14,725 bases of DNA from Candidatus Caccocola faecipullorum (GTDB lineage Bacteria; Synergistota; Synergistia; Synergistales; Synergistaceae): contig DVKA01000278.1 in NCBI GenBank assembly GCA_018716365.1, positions 1-14,725 of the forward strand, read 5' to 3'. Shown here in pieces: positions 1 to 7,748 of the stretch. Made by a program: the position numbers and the translations under genes. A model generated the notes under the pieces. It ran no database searches. It was not told the DNA's origin and was given only the letters and a program-made list of their open reading frames with translations. Numbering within the stretch: the first letter of the stretch is position 1; each line of letters begins with the position of its first letter.

Positions 1-97
1 TTTTATGGTGCGAGCATTCGAGGATGACCCACATTCCGCCTTCCCATCTGATTTTGAGTCCCGGGCGGAAATCGCTCGTATCAACAACTTGTCCCAT
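1..97 (-). CDS. efp: Elongation factor P, N-terminal part (cut by window edge)
   Basis: Partial gene; only the first 32 codons are inside the window. The translation starts MGQVVDTSDFRPG, followed by LKIRWEGGMWVILECSHHK, which is the typical EF-P start (a short beta-strand, then D-F-R-x-G, then the G-x-x-W-x-I-L-E strand leading to the His-Lys before the modified loop). EF-P binds the ribosome beside the P site and relieves stalling at proline-rich stretches. The start ATG at 95-97 is fixed by a GGGAGG ribosome binding site at 105-110 with a 7-nt spacer; another ATG at 99-101 is in a different frame. The gene has its own promoter (168-197), so it need not depend on the pilus operon upstream. 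The family call is safe from the N-terminus; the modified lysine region lies outside the window. Confidence 0.93.
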   Translation of the reverse strand, partial: MGQVVDTSDFRPGLKIRWEGGMWVILECSHHK

Positions 98-104
98 ACA
101 TATG

Positions 105-110
105 CCTCCC
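105..110 (-). promoter_or_regulatory. Ribosome binding site of efp
   Basis: GGGAGG on the minus strand, 7 nt before the ATG at 97. It decides between that ATG and the out-of-frame ATG at 101, which would be only 3 nt from the site. Confidence 0.75.
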
Positions 111-119
111 TAACGTCTT

Positions 120-139
120 ATGGGCGCACACACGCCCAT
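120..139 (-). other. Perfect 7-bp hairpin in the efp leader
   Basis: Minus strand reads ATGGGCG, loop TGTGTG, CGCCCAT: a perfect 7-bp stem with a 6-nt loop. It lies in the predicted efp 5' untranslated region, between the promoter (168-197) and the ribosome binding site (105-110). No T-run follows on either strand, so it is not a normal intrinsic terminator. It may stabilise the leader or be a protein or RNA contact site; the role is unknown. Confidence 0.5.
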
Positions 140-167
140 TTGCATCAATCTCTGACTATGCAACAAA

Positions 168-197
168 ATCATAACATACATCGAAGGTATTTTTCAA
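168..197 (-). promoter_or_regulatory. Sigma70-type promoter for efp
   Basis: On the minus strand TTGAAA (192-197, 5 of 6 match to the -35 consensus) is followed by an 18-nt spacer and TATGAT (168-173, 5 of 6 match to the -10 consensus). TGT directly before the -10 makes it an extended -10. Transcription would start near 161, giving a leader of about 64 nt. It sits in the gap between the last prepilin gene (stop at 232-234) and efp. No intrinsic terminator is visible in that gap, so pilus transcripts may read through into efp. Confidence 0.65.
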
Positions 198-231
198 ATT
201 TTGCACGGAAAATATGAAAAAATGCGCTAAA

Positions 232-1176
232 TTACAACCCCGCGCCGCTGTCTCCGGCGTTCGGGAGCCGCCATACAAAACGGAAGGCGTAGAGCGCGAA
301 TGGTTCTGCGGCAGCATCCCACTGCTTCACGAAATCGTCGGGACAGCCGCGGTTTTTGACAGGCCCGCCGGACAGCCCGCGTTCTTCGCCGCGTACCATG
401 AGGCAGAGCGTCAGCAGATTTTTCTCGTCGTTAAGCTCGAAGCGCGCTCCTATCACTCCATCGGCCCTCGGCTGTCCGCCGGTCGTGCGGAAGTCGCGCG
501 TGTAGAACTTTTCGCCGTCCGACCAGCATTCGAGCGCGCGGAACAAAAAGAGCGGCGCGCCATCCGGGATGCTGTAATCCTCTTCAGTGTAGCTGCGGAG
601 ACGCAGCGTCCGGCCCGATATGCCCGCGACGGTCAGCGGCGTCTTTTCGGGATATGCGTCCGGGAAGAGCACCCAGTTTTTTACGGAGCGGCTTTTGTCG
701 AAGAGATTCATATCGAAGTAATTTCCGTCTGGTTCGCGCGTCATGAGCGGCGAGGCCGCGCCGCCCGCGCCGGAGCACGCTTCTGCGGCGCGCGAGCCTT
801 CGGGGAAGGCGTAGGCTATGCGCAGGCGGCTGGACTTTCCGTTTTCGCCGGTTATGGAAACTGGCCCGTCCCAGTTGAACGGCGCGATTATCTTTGAGCC
901 GAAAGCTTTTTTATATTCTTCTGCGCTTTGCGGAATTCCGAGGCCGCAGTGGCGCAGCGGCATTTTCAGCACGGCGGCGACCGTCTCGGCGCGCCGTTCG
1001 GCTATGCGCTCGTCGCGGCAGATTTTATAGAGGCGCGAGGCGTTTTTGAGCGCGGCGGCCACCGGCGGCGTAACGGCTGCCGCCAGCGCCACGGCGATTA
1101 TCAGCTCGACCAGCGTGAATGCGCAGAGCCTGCGCGCGGCGCGGCGTCTAACGGAAATTTCTTTCAGGAAGGACAA
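232..1176 (-). CDS. Prepilin-like protein (PilW/GspJ-type minor pilin)
   Basis: A 314-residue protein with a type IV prepilin N-terminus: a basic leader (residues 1-19, many Arg), then FTLVELIIAVALAAAV. Processing would fall between Ala19 and Phe20, with Glu24 as the conserved +5 glutamate. The hydrophobic stretch continues to about residue 43 and is followed by a long globular region. Size and a late position in the operon fit a PilW or GspJ-like minor pilin, but I cannot assign it by sequence beyond the prepilin class. The residue before the cleavage site is Ala, not the usual Gly. The start is TTG at 1174-1176, preceded by AAGGGG with a 9-nt spacer, and overlaps the end of the previous prepilin gene by 29 nt. 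It is the last gene of the pilus operon. It probably sits in the inner membrane until built into the pilus tip or primes pilus assembly. Confidence 0.8.
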   Translation of the reverse strand: MSFLKEISVRRRAARRLCAFTLVELIIAVALAAAVTPPVAAALKNASRLYKICRDERIAERRAETVAAVLKMPLRHCGLGIPQSAEEYKKAFGSKIIAPFNWDGPVSITGENGKSSRLRIAYAFPEGSRAAEACSGAGGAASPLMTREPDGNYFDMNLFDKSRSVKNWVLFPDAYPEKTPLTVAGISGRTLRLRSYTEEDYSIPDGAPLFLFRALECWSDGEKFYTRDFRTTGGQPRADGVIGARFELNDEKNLLTLCLMVRGEERGLSGGPVKNRGCPDDFVKQWDAAAEPFALYAFRFVWRLPNAGDSGAGL

Positions 1177-1456
1177 CGACGGATGCCCCTTCGCCGTTCG
1201 GATTTTCCAGCGTCACGCGCCGAAACGTCAGTCCGCCGCCGTAGACCGTCTCGCTTGAAACGACGCCGTCCGGTTCTTCGCCCGACAATATCGCGGAGAT
1301 CGCCGCCGACGCGGCAAGCTCCGCGGCCAGCTGCGCGCGCGAACGCGACAGCAGGCCTGCGCAGGCTGAGAACATCGACAGAGCCGCGGCGAGGAATACC
1401 GAAGCGGCGAATAGCGCGGCGAGCGTCTCGACGAGCAGAAACCCGCGCCGTCTCAC
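1148..1456 (-). CDS. Short prepilin-like protein (PilV/GspI-type minor pilin)
   Basis: A protein of about 102 residues with a compact class-III signal: MRRRG then FLLVETLAALFAASVFLAAAL. Cleavage is expected after Gly5, Phe is +1 and Glu is +5 of the mature protein. The hydrophobic helix is followed by only about 75 residues, rich in Ala, Ser and Glu, so the globular head is small. I chose the GTG at 1454-1456 because it overlaps the pilT stop in a GTGA junction, a usual form of translational coupling, and gives a normal 5-residue leader. A second GTG at 1471 would add five residues; neither has a clear ribosome binding site. It lies between pilT and the larger prepilin gene and is most likely a minor pilin. 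It is not a convincing major pilin because of its place in the operon and lack of a strong ribosome binding site. Confidence 0.8.
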   Translation of the reverse strand: MRRRGFLLVETLAALFAASVFLAAALSMFSACAGLLSRSRAQLAAELAASAAISAILSGEEPDGVVSSETVYGGGLTFRRVTLENPNGEGASVVVLPERNFR

Positions 1457-2523
1457 AGCGCCGCGAGGCACGACCGCAGTTCCTCCGGCGACGGCGCGAG
1501 CGACAGCGCCTCTTCAAAATCGACGGCCCCCTCCGCGCACAGCCGCGCTAGACTCTGCTCCAGCGTAGTCATGCCGAGCTGCGCGCCGGAGCGCATTATG
1601 TCCGCCAGCTGCGCGCTTTTGCCCTCGCGTATGCAGCTTCTGACGGCGTTCGTCGCTATCAGAAGTTCCGCGGCGGCTGCGCGGCCTCCGCCGGCGCGGC
1701 GCGCGAGACGCTGCGACATGACGCCGGTCAGAATCTGCGCGAGGCGCGCGCGTATCTGCGGCTGGCCGGACGGCGGGAAAAATCCCGCTATTCTGTCCGC
1801 GCCCGCCGCCGCGCCGCCGGTATGCAGCGTCGAGAGAACGAGATGGCCCGTCTCGGCGGCGCTTATGGCCGCGCCCACGGTCTCCGCGTCGCGCAGTTCG
1901 CCTATCATTATCACGTCGGGGTCCTGGCGCATCGCGCGGCGCAGAGCTTCGGCGAAGCCGCTCGTGTCGCGTCCGGCCTCGCGCTGGTGGATGAGCGCGC
2001 GCTTTGGCTCGAATATATATTCGACGGGGTCTTCGACCGTCACGATATGGACGGCGCGGCGCGTGTTTATCTCTTCTATCATCGCGGCAAGCGTCGTCGA
2101 TTTTCCTGAGCCGGACGGCCCGGTGACAAGGAACAGGCCGCTGCGACCTGCCGCCAATTCTTTGAGGACGGGCGGCAGCCCCAGCTCATCTATGCTCCTC
2201 ACCCGCGGCGCGATGACGCGTATCGCTGCGGCGGGCCGTCCGAGGCTGTAGGACAGATTTACGCGCAGGCGCGTTTTCTCTCCGTTTACCGTGATTTCAG
2301 AACCGAAGTCAAGTTCACGCTCCTTTACGAACGTCTCCGCGTCGCGGCAGCCAAGTTCTCCCAGCGCCAGCTCAAAGTCCTTTTCAGTAAACGGCCTCTC
2401 CCCCGCCGCGCGCAGGAAACCGTCGACACGCATGAGCGGATGTTCGCCTACTCCGATGTGGACGTCGCTAGCGGAATTTTTCAAAGCTTTATCAAGAATC
2501 TCCGAAAAGATGGATTTTTCCAT
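1453..2523 (-). CDS. pilT: Type IV pilus retraction ATPase PilT
   Basis: 356 residues, the usual PilT length. It is a hexameric cytoplasmic ATPase that drives pilus disassembly and twitching motility. Visible motifs are Walker A GPSGSGKSTT (135-144), the Asp box VTVEDPVEY (161-169), Walker B with DPDVIMIGELRD (201-212) and the His box LSTLHTG (230-236). The N-terminal PAS-like domain includes S-x-x-SDVHI (17-23). The C-terminal retraction motif, normally AIRNLIRE, reads AVRSCIRE (293-300), followed by the typical GKSAQLADIM and QLGMTTLEQSL. There is no tetracysteine zinc motif, which separates it from the PilB-type ATPase just upstream. The start ATG is preceded by AAGGAG with a 6-nt spacer, 19 nt after pilB. 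Confidence 0.93.
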   Translation of the reverse strand: MEKSIFSEILDKALKNSASDVHIGVGEHPLMRVDGFLRAAGERPFTEKDFELALGELGCRDAETFVKERELDFGSEITVNGEKTRLRVNLSYSLGRPAAAIRVIAPRVRSIDELGLPPVLKELAAGRSGLFLVTGPSGSGKSTTLAAMIEEINTRRAVHIVTVEDPVEYIFEPKRALIHQREAGRDTSGFAEALRRAMRQDPDVIMIGELRDAETVGAAISAAETGHLVLSTLHTGGAAAGADRIAGFFPPSGQPQIRARLAQILTGVMSQRLARRAGGGRAAAAELLIATNAVRSCIREGKSAQLADIMRSGAQLGMTTLEQSLARLCAEGAVDFEEALSLAPSPEELRSCLAAL

Positions 2524-2542
2524 TTTTGTCTCCTTCGTTCCG

Positions 2543-4228
2543 CTATTTGGCGAGCGTCGTGAAGAGCATCTCCTCCGCGCTCGTTTCGCCGGAAAGGACT
2601 TTTTTCGCCGCGGCCTCGCGCAGCGTCTCCATGCCGAGCCGCCTCGCCTCCCGGCGCAGCTCTCCTGCCGGCGCGCATCTGTATATCATTTCCCTGATTT
2701 CAGCGCCGGCTGGCATAATCTCGGCTACGGCGGTGCGCCCCGAGTATCCGGTGAAACGGCACTCGGCGCAGCTTGACGGCGTGAATATCTCAGCCCCGTG
2801 CGGCAGCCCGGACGAAGCGGCGAGCTCCGCCGTAACTGCGGCGCGCCCGCGGCATGACGGGCAGAGCCTGCGCACGAGACGCTGCGCCGCGACGGCGCGC
2901 AGCGACGGCGCGAGCAGGAAAGGCGGCACGCCCATGTCCGTGAGCCTTCCGACGGACGACGGAGCGTCGTTCGTGTGGAGCGTGCTCAGGACGAGATGTC
3001 CGGTCAGAGCCGCGCGGACGGCCAGATGCGCCGTCTCCGCGTCGCGGATTTCGCCGACCATTATAACGTCGGGATCCTGACGCAGAATGGAGCGCAGCGC
3101 GCTGCCGAAGGTCAGGCCGATTTTTTCGTTTATCTGCACCTGCGTTATGCCGTTTATCGTATATTCGACAGGGTCTTCTATCGTTATGATGTTTTTCGAC
3201 GGTTCGTTGAGCATATTCAGAAGCGAGTAGAGCGTCGTCGATTTGCCGGAACCTGTCGGCCCTGTGAGCAGCACGATGCCGTTCGGCGCGCTTATCGCCT
3301 CTTCGAGGAGTTTCCGCTGTTTTTCGTCGAAGCCGAGGCTTTCGAGGCTCGACGCCCCGCCGCCCTGCCGCAGCAGGCGGAGGACGAGCTTCTCGCCGAA
3401 TATCGACGGCAGCGACGAAACGCGGACGTCTATCTCCGCGCCCGAGGCCTTTATAAAAATTCTCCCGTCCTGAGGGCGGCGCTTCTCAGATATGTCCATG
3501 CCGGCGAGGATTTTTATGCGCGCCGCGAGCGCCGGGTGCAGAGCGGCGGAAATCTCCGCTCCCCTGACGAGGCGTCCGTCTATCCTGAAGCGGACGCGCG
3601 TCCCCTCCTCCGACGGTTCGATATGTATATCGGATGCGCGTTCGCGCGCGGCCTGATCAAGCAGGCTGTTCACGAGCCGGACGACCGGCGCGGTTCCGGC
3701 CTCCGCTTCGCTGACGTCCCCGCGTCGTTCGCGCGCTGCGGCAAATTCCGGCGCGGCGCTTCCGGCGGCCTCGCTAGCGCTGCCTTTTACCCTGTAATAG
3801 GCGACGGCGGCGCGCTCCAGGTCGCCCCGCGCCGCTACGCTGATTTCCGGCTCGCGTCCCGTAATCAGTCGTATTTCGTCCGCGGCCTCCATGTCGAGCG
3901 GGTCGGCCATTGCGACGGAAATTTTCACATCGTCTACGGAGAGAGGCATGACGCCCAGACGCGCGGCGGCCTTTTCCGGGATCAGCGCAAGCGCCTCTTC
4001 GGTAGGATGAATCCCGTCAAAAGTGAGCAGCGGCAAGCCGAGCCGCGCCGAGAGCGCCGACGCGATGCGGTTATCTGTAAGATAACCGCCGCGGGTCAGC
4101 AGCTCGTCCAACTTGAGCCCTGAATGCCGCCGCCCCGCGAGCGCCGCGTCAATTTCCCTGCGCGAAATCGCGCCGTCGCCGATCAATATATCTGCCAGCG
4201 ATGAAGCGGCAAATTGACGATGGCTCAT
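2543..4228 (-). CDS. pilB: Type IV pilus extension ATPase PilB (GspE/PulE family)
   Basis: 561 residues, full length for PilB/GspE. It powers pilin polymerisation from the cytoplasmic face. The N-terminal MshEN/GspE-N region (about 10-145) contains the L-x-x-R-x-G-L-P-L pattern near 59-67. The catalytic half shows ERASDIHIEP (196-205), Walker A GPTGSGKST (323-331), Asp box ITIEDPVEY (348-356), Walker B DPDVIMVGEIRDAET (385-399) and His box HLVLSTLHTND (411-421). A zinc-binding tetracysteine follows: Cys456, Cys459, Cys487, Cys490. That motif marks extension-type ATPases rather than PilT. The secretin gene ends 10 nt upstream; GAGG precedes the ATG. Because the operon also has PilMNO and PilT, I call this PilB rather than a type II secretion GspE. 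Confidence 0.93.
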   Translation of the reverse strand: MSHRQFAASSLADILIGDGAISRREIDAALAGRRHSGLKLDELLTRGGYLTDNRIASALSARLGLPLLTFDGIHPTEEALALIPEKAAARLGVMPLSVDDVKISVAMADPLDMEAADEIRLITGREPEISVAARGDLERAAVAYYRVKGSASEAAGSAAPEFAAARERRGDVSEAEAGTAPVVRLVNSLLDQAARERASDIHIEPSEEGTRVRFRIDGRLVRGAEISAALHPALAARIKILAGMDISEKRRPQDGRIFIKASGAEIDVRVSSLPSIFGEKLVLRLLRQGGGASSLESLGFDEKQRKLLEEAISAPNGIVLLTGPTGSGKSTTLYSLLNMLNEPSKNIITIEDPVEYTINGITQVQINEKIGLTFGSALRSILRQDPDVIMVGEIRDAETAHLAVRAALTGHLVLSTLHTNDAPSSVGRLTDMGVPPFLLAPSLRAVAAQRLVRRLCPSCRGRAAVTAELAASSGLPHGAEIFTPSSCAECRFTGYSGRTAVAEIMPAGAEIREMIYRCAPAGELRREARRLGMETLREAAAKKVLSGETSAEEMLFTTLAK

Positions 4229-4238
4229 AACGGCCGCC

Positions 4239-6089
4239 TCACATCCTCAGACCGTCGCCCGGCATATCTATCACTTCGACCGCGCCGGATGGAATATCGA
4301 GAATATAGGGCACCGCAATGAAAGCCATCTGTGATTTGGAGTGCTGCGTAGTGCGCGTTTTGAAGAGTTCGCCGAGCAGCGGAATATATCCGACGACGGG
4401 GACGCGCGAGACGTTGTTCGTCTTGTTCTCCTGATAGAGGCCGCCGATCACGAAAAGCTCGCCGTCTCGCACTCGTATGCTGGTATCGACCTCGCGTTTC
4501 GTCGTCTCGGGCGCTTCCGAGTCGCCGGAACGGCGGAAGGCGACTATCTCCCCCGTCGAAATCTTCATGTTGATGGTGATGAATCCGTCGCGTCCGAGCG
4601 TCGGCGTAAATTCGAGCATCGGGCCGGTCTCCTGATTCGTGAACTCTGGATTGCCGTTCTCGTCGACGCCGGACTGATAGAGATAATTGTGCGTGAGGCG
4701 GACGGAAGCCTTACGCCCGTCAAGCGCCACGACCGAAGGAGACGCGAGCACCTTTCCCTTGTTGTCGGACTCCATCGCGCGCAGAGCCGCGTCTACCATC
4801 TTCATCGCCGAGTCTGCGACGTAGCCGGGGAAACTCGTGTCTGTGTCCGTTCCGCCGATTACGGGCAGTTCTCCGGGGCTTGTGCCGCCCGTCGGATCGA
4901 CGTTCGGCGTCACGGCGCCGTTGCCGTAGGTATAGCGTCCGCCAAGCCCGGCGGAGCCGTAGGAGAATATCCATCCGTTGTAGACGGCCGCAAGCGTCGA
5001 CTCGAATTCCTGCCGCGCGCCGTCGTTGATCTCGACGAGACGCGCCTCTATCATTATCTGCTTGCCGGGGCTGTCAAGGCGGTTCATCAAAGCTTCGACG
5101 CGCCTGTGCCCCTCAGGCGGCGCCGTTATGTAAAGGCAGCGCATCCGTTCGTCCGCAACCGCCACGACGCCGGACGACGCCAGAGACGTAATCAGCGCGG
5201 GAAGAGTTTTAATGTCGGCATATGCAACGCTGTAACGGCGCGTCGTAACCGTTCCGAGAGCCTTGGCAACGGCGGCGTGAGAACCGACGACGAGAGTTTT
5301 TCCAGAAACGCCGTACGAAAGTCCGTGCATACGCAGCAGATAGGCAAAAACTTCGCGGAACGGCGCGCCGTCGAACGAAAACGTCATAATGGAATCCGGC
5401 ACCGACGGATCGAGAATAAGGTTGAGGCCGCGCAGCTTCGCAAGCATTCGAAACGCGTCGCGCAATGATATGTCGCGCAGTTCAAGCGTGACGGGCTCTG
5501 ACACGGAAAGCGGATCGCCGGGCGGCAGCGGCCTGGGCTCCGGCGCCGGAACCGGCGGAGTTACGTCGGGCGGGGCTTCCAGAATCAGCCTGTGACGGCT
5601 TGAACCCGCCATGCCGGAGACGTTTTTCACAACAAGCCTGCGCGGGCCGATAATCTCCATCACCGCGCCGCCGTCCGCTGGAAAGACGCGTATCTCGTCC
5701 ACAAGCGGAATATCCTCGTAGCGTCGCGTCCAGCGTTTGCTTTTGCCTTTTTCAATCTTGAGCACGTCCCAGCGAAAATCGTCCCACCAGTCCCTGCGGT
5801 CGGCGTTCTGCGGAAAACGCGCGTCACGCCAGTAAAGCGCGATCGCCGCGCCGCCGCCGTTCGACGCTGCTGGAAGAGGCATCTCCGTGCCGCGAAGCTC
5901 GACGAGTATCTGGCTGGAACCTATCTGATGCACGCGCACGCCCTCGACAAGCGGACCGGTACTGACCGTTTTTCTCGCCGTCGCGGATACGGCGCTGGCT
6001 TCGCCGCAGAGCACGGACGCGCAAAGCAGAGCCGCTGCGAACGCGGCGAAAAATCTTACAATCCCGCGATATATTCCCTGTCCGCCCAT
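4239..6089 (-). CDS. pilQ: Type IV pilus secretin, PilQ-like
   Basis: 616 residues from the chosen ATG. This outer-membrane ring lets the pilus leave the cell. Residues 1-33 form a signal peptide with a hydrophobic core (about 12-28) and an Ala-Ser-Ala cleavage site at 31-33. An AMIN-like region (about 44-172) is followed by a proline-rich linker (about 173-192). An STN domain follows (about 200-270, with the DISLRDAFRMLAKLRG pattern), then an N1/secretin-N domain (about 280-340) and the beta-barrel secretin domain (about 345-597). The family signature VPVVGYIPLLGELF is at 563-576. The open frame extends 38 codons further upstream, but that extension is arginine-rich, lies inside the preceding gene and would bury the signal peptide, so I reject it. 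The chosen start overlaps the preceding gene by 34 nt and has only a weak GGGG ribosome binding site, which suggests translational coupling. Confidence 0.92.
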   Translation of the reverse strand: MGGQGIYRGIVRFFAAFAAALLCASVLCGEASAVSATARKTVSTGPLVEGVRVHQIGSSQILVELRGTEMPLPAASNGGGAAIALYWRDARFPQNADRRDWWDDFRWDVLKIEKGKSKRWTRRYEDIPLVDEIRVFPADGGAVMEIIGPRRLVVKNVSGMAGSSRHRLILEAPPDVTPPVPAPEPRPLPPGDPLSVSEPVTLELRDISLRDAFRMLAKLRGLNLILDPSVPDSIMTFSFDGAPFREVFAYLLRMHGLSYGVSGKTLVVGSHAAVAKALGTVTTRRYSVAYADIKTLPALITSLASSGVVAVADERMRCLYITAPPEGHRRVEALMNRLDSPGKQIMIEARLVEINDGARQEFESTLAAVYNGWIFSYGSAGLGGRYTYGNGAVTPNVDPTGGTSPGELPVIGGTDTDTSFPGYVADSAMKMVDAALRAMESDNKGKVLASPSVVALDGRKASVRLTHNYLYQSGVDENGNPEFTNQETGPMLEFTPTLGRDGFITINMKISTGEIVAFRRSGDSEAPETTKREVDTSIRVRDGELFVIGGLYQENKTNNVSRVPVVGYIPLLGELFKTRTTQHSKSQMAFIAVPYILDIPSGAVEVIDMPGDGLRM

Positions 6090-6622
6090 CGCCAAGCCAC
6101 CCCGTCCGCGCCAATCTTCACGACGCGCCCTCTGCCATTGCCGAAAACGTCGCCTTCCCTGAATATCTTTCCGGCCTCCTCGCCGTCTATGTCGAGCACG
6201 CACACGCTTTCACCGCCGAGCACAGCCAAAGCCTTCAGAATAACTGTAGGCATATAGCTGGGCAGTTTGCCCCCGCCGTCAATCATACAAAACTCGTCTA
6301 CAGCAAAGTTCGAAGCAAAAACTCCGGCGGACGAAAGGGAAACGTCCGCGGCCTTCCGATAGTCTTCATAAAGCAGACGGTCAAGCGCAAGTTTCTTAGC
6401 CTCGTTCACAATTTTTACATCGGCCTCTGCGTTTCTTTTTTCAACCGGCGCAACGGCGCACTCAGCAAGAAGGCGCGCCGAACAGTAAAATAAAAAGCAG
6501 GCGGATAGAATAAACAAAAGCGAAGCTGCCGCCGCCCTCGCGTAAATCTCCTGCGCCGTACGCGCATCCGGCAAACGCAGTCCGCTGAGCGGCTTTTTTA
6601 CAGAATTCCAAACGCCGTTCAA
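6056..6622 (-). CDS. PilP-position protein, membrane-anchored, with a GspC/PilP-like C-terminus
   Basis: 188 residues. A short cytoplasmic segment is followed by one membrane helix (about 29-49), a charged, probably helical stretch (about 55-95), and a C-terminal region (about 127-184). That region has the spacing of the PilP/GspC homology domain: G-x-x-x-G-K-I-F-R-E-G-D-V-F, then G-R-V-V-K-I and G-V-x-W-x-W. It starts in an ATGA overlap with the pilO stop and lies directly before the secretin gene, exactly where pilP sits in classical pilMNOPQ operons. PilP links the PilNO complex to the secretin's N0 domain. Unlike classical PilP it has no lipobox; the helix resembles the GspC anchor of type II secretion. 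The domain match is by eye and weak, so function is inferred mainly from position. Confidence 0.6.
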   Translation of the reverse strand: MNGVWNSVKKPLSGLRLPDARTAQEIYARAAAASLLFILSACFLFYCSARLLAECAVAPVEKRNAEADVKIVNEAKKLALDRLLYEDYRKAADVSLSSAGVFASNFAVDEFCMIDGGGKLPSYMPTVILKALAVLGGESVCVLDIDGEEAGKIFREGDVFGNGRGRVVKIGADGVAWRWADREYIAGL

Positions 6623-7140
6623 TTTTCCGCGCCGTCCGCGTCAGAAATTATTGTGGAAACTTCAAGAGAAAACGCAACGCAGCCGTCCGCGGCATTTTCG
6701 GCGGACAGCGCGGACACCCGCGCAATATACGGGAAAGTCCTGAGCGAAAGAAGAAACTCCGTCAGCTGCGCATACTGCGCGCGTCCCGATATTACAAACA
6801 GAACAACGCCGCCGCGCGGCGGAGCGCCCGAAACCTGCGCGCCAGCCAAGCCGCATTCGGAAAGAGATTCAAGCAGGGCGGAATAAAATTTATTCGCTGA
6901 GTCAGGGCGCTGAGGCGGCGCGACGCCGTCATGACGCAAGAGAGATTTACAGCGCGCGAGCGTAGCTTCGCGCTTTTCCGCCGCGGCAAGCAGCGCGGCA
7001 GATTCGCGCGCCTCGGCGTTCAGAGCGCGGTATTCCGTTCGCAGCGCATAAAGGGAGCAAAGCCCCAAGACAGACGACACAATTGCGACAGCGGCCGCAG
7101 CGGCGCACAGGCCGCGCCCTACATGGAACACCGGCCGCAT
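6619..7140 (-). CDS. pilO: Type IV pilus alignment protein PilO
   Basis: 173 residues from the chosen start. One N-terminal membrane helix (about 10-32, Ala/Val/Leu-rich) is followed by a periplasmic helical region (about 33-65, with the EYRALNAEARESAALLAAAEKR pattern split by charged residues) and a small C-terminal alpha/beta domain. This is the PilO layout. PilO pairs with PilN and joins the inner-membrane platform to the secretin. Primary sequence is poorly conserved in this family; the call rests on topology and on the order pilM-pilN-pilO-pilP-like-secretin. The ATG at 7138-7140 overlaps the pilN stop by one base (TGATG); an earlier ATG at 7155 would add five residues. Neither has a clear ribosome binding site, so coupling is likely. 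Confidence 0.78.
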   Translation of the reverse strand: MRPVFHVGRGLCAAAAAVAIVSSVLGLCSLYALRTEYRALNAEARESAALLAAAEKREATLARCKSLLRHDGVAPPQRPDSANKFYSALLESLSECGLAGAQVSGAPPRGGVVLFVISGRAQYAQLTEFLLSLRTFPYIARVSALSAENAADGCVAFSLEVSTIISDADGAEN

Positions 7141-7748
7141 CACGCTGCATTCCATTCGAAAAACGCGCCGCCGCGCGCGGCGGAAAAGAGCAAAATATCT
7201 CTTATATTATGAAGCTTTACGTCAAGCGAAAAATTTTTAATCTCCGGTGCGCCGCGCTCCGATGATGAAGTTACCGCAGGCACGCCGACAGCGCTCACGA
7301 CATGTGAACGCTCCAAAGCCTCCGCAAAGGCGAGCACTCCGCCGTCGCTGAAAGCCGCGCCCTTAATCAGCGCCGAATTCGGGGACAATTCTATCGATTC
7401 AATTACAATACCGTCGTTGAGAGACTCAGAGACGCAGTCAAGAAATTCCAGAGCGGGAACGCCGCCGAAGACAAAATCCAGATCGCCAGACGCGCGCCCA
7501 TTCGAGGCGGTAAGCGTCTTCAGCTCCGCATCGGCTGCGGCGATCCGCGCCTCGTACGTTTTATTCGCCTCTGAATATCCATCAGCAGCCGCCGCAACGT
7601 AAAACGCTCTGCCGGCAACGCAGAAAAAAGCGACAAAAGACAAAACGAAAATTAAGAAAGATGAAAAGCAAACCACTCCGGCGGCCTTCGCAGCTCTTTC
7701 GCCGGATTCGTCAAGCCTGTCAGGACGCAGGTCAAGCCTGACCGTCAT
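7140..7748 (-). CDS. pilN: Type IV pilus alignment protein PilN
   Basis: 202 residues. The short cytoplasmic N-terminus VRLDLRPD corresponds to the R-I-N-L-L-P segment that PilN inserts into a groove of PilM; here it is altered (Asp and Arg for Asn and Leu). A membrane helix follows (about 22-46, Val/Phe/Leu-rich), then a helical stretch (about 58-82) and a periplasmic ferredoxin-like domain that includes SLNDGIVIESIEL. PilN dimerises with PilO. The ATG at 7746-7748 overlaps the end of pilM by 17 nt. The frame stays open 21 codons further up, but those codons are the shadow of the pilM end, so I chose the start that places RLDLRP at the N-terminus. Confidence 0.82.
   Translation of the reverse strand: MTVRLDLRPDRLDESGERAAKAAGVVCFSSFLIFVLSFVAFFCVAGRAFYVAAAADGYSEANKTYEARIAAADAELKTLTASNGRASGDLDFVFGGVPALEFLDCVSESLNDGIVIESIELSPNSALIKGAAFSDGGVLAFAEALERSHVVSAVGVPAVTSSSERGAPEIKNFSLDVKLHNIRDILLFSAARGGAFFEWNAA

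Noticed and set aside
2975..4123. 382-codon plus-strand open frame over pilB
   Set aside because: It is the antisense shadow of the PilB gene in GC-rich sequence; it has no ribosome binding site and no recognisable domain, and the minus strand carries clear Walker and Cys motifs.
4341..5468. 375-codon plus-strand open frame over the secretin gene
   Set aside because: Arg/His/Val-rich translation typical of an antisense frame; the secretin on the minus strand explains the region.
7708..7740. Direct repeat of CAGGCTTGAC near the pilN start
   Set aside because: It encodes the repeated Arg-Leu-Asp in RLDLRPDRLD of PilN, so it is explained by coding sequence and is too short to be a repeat element.
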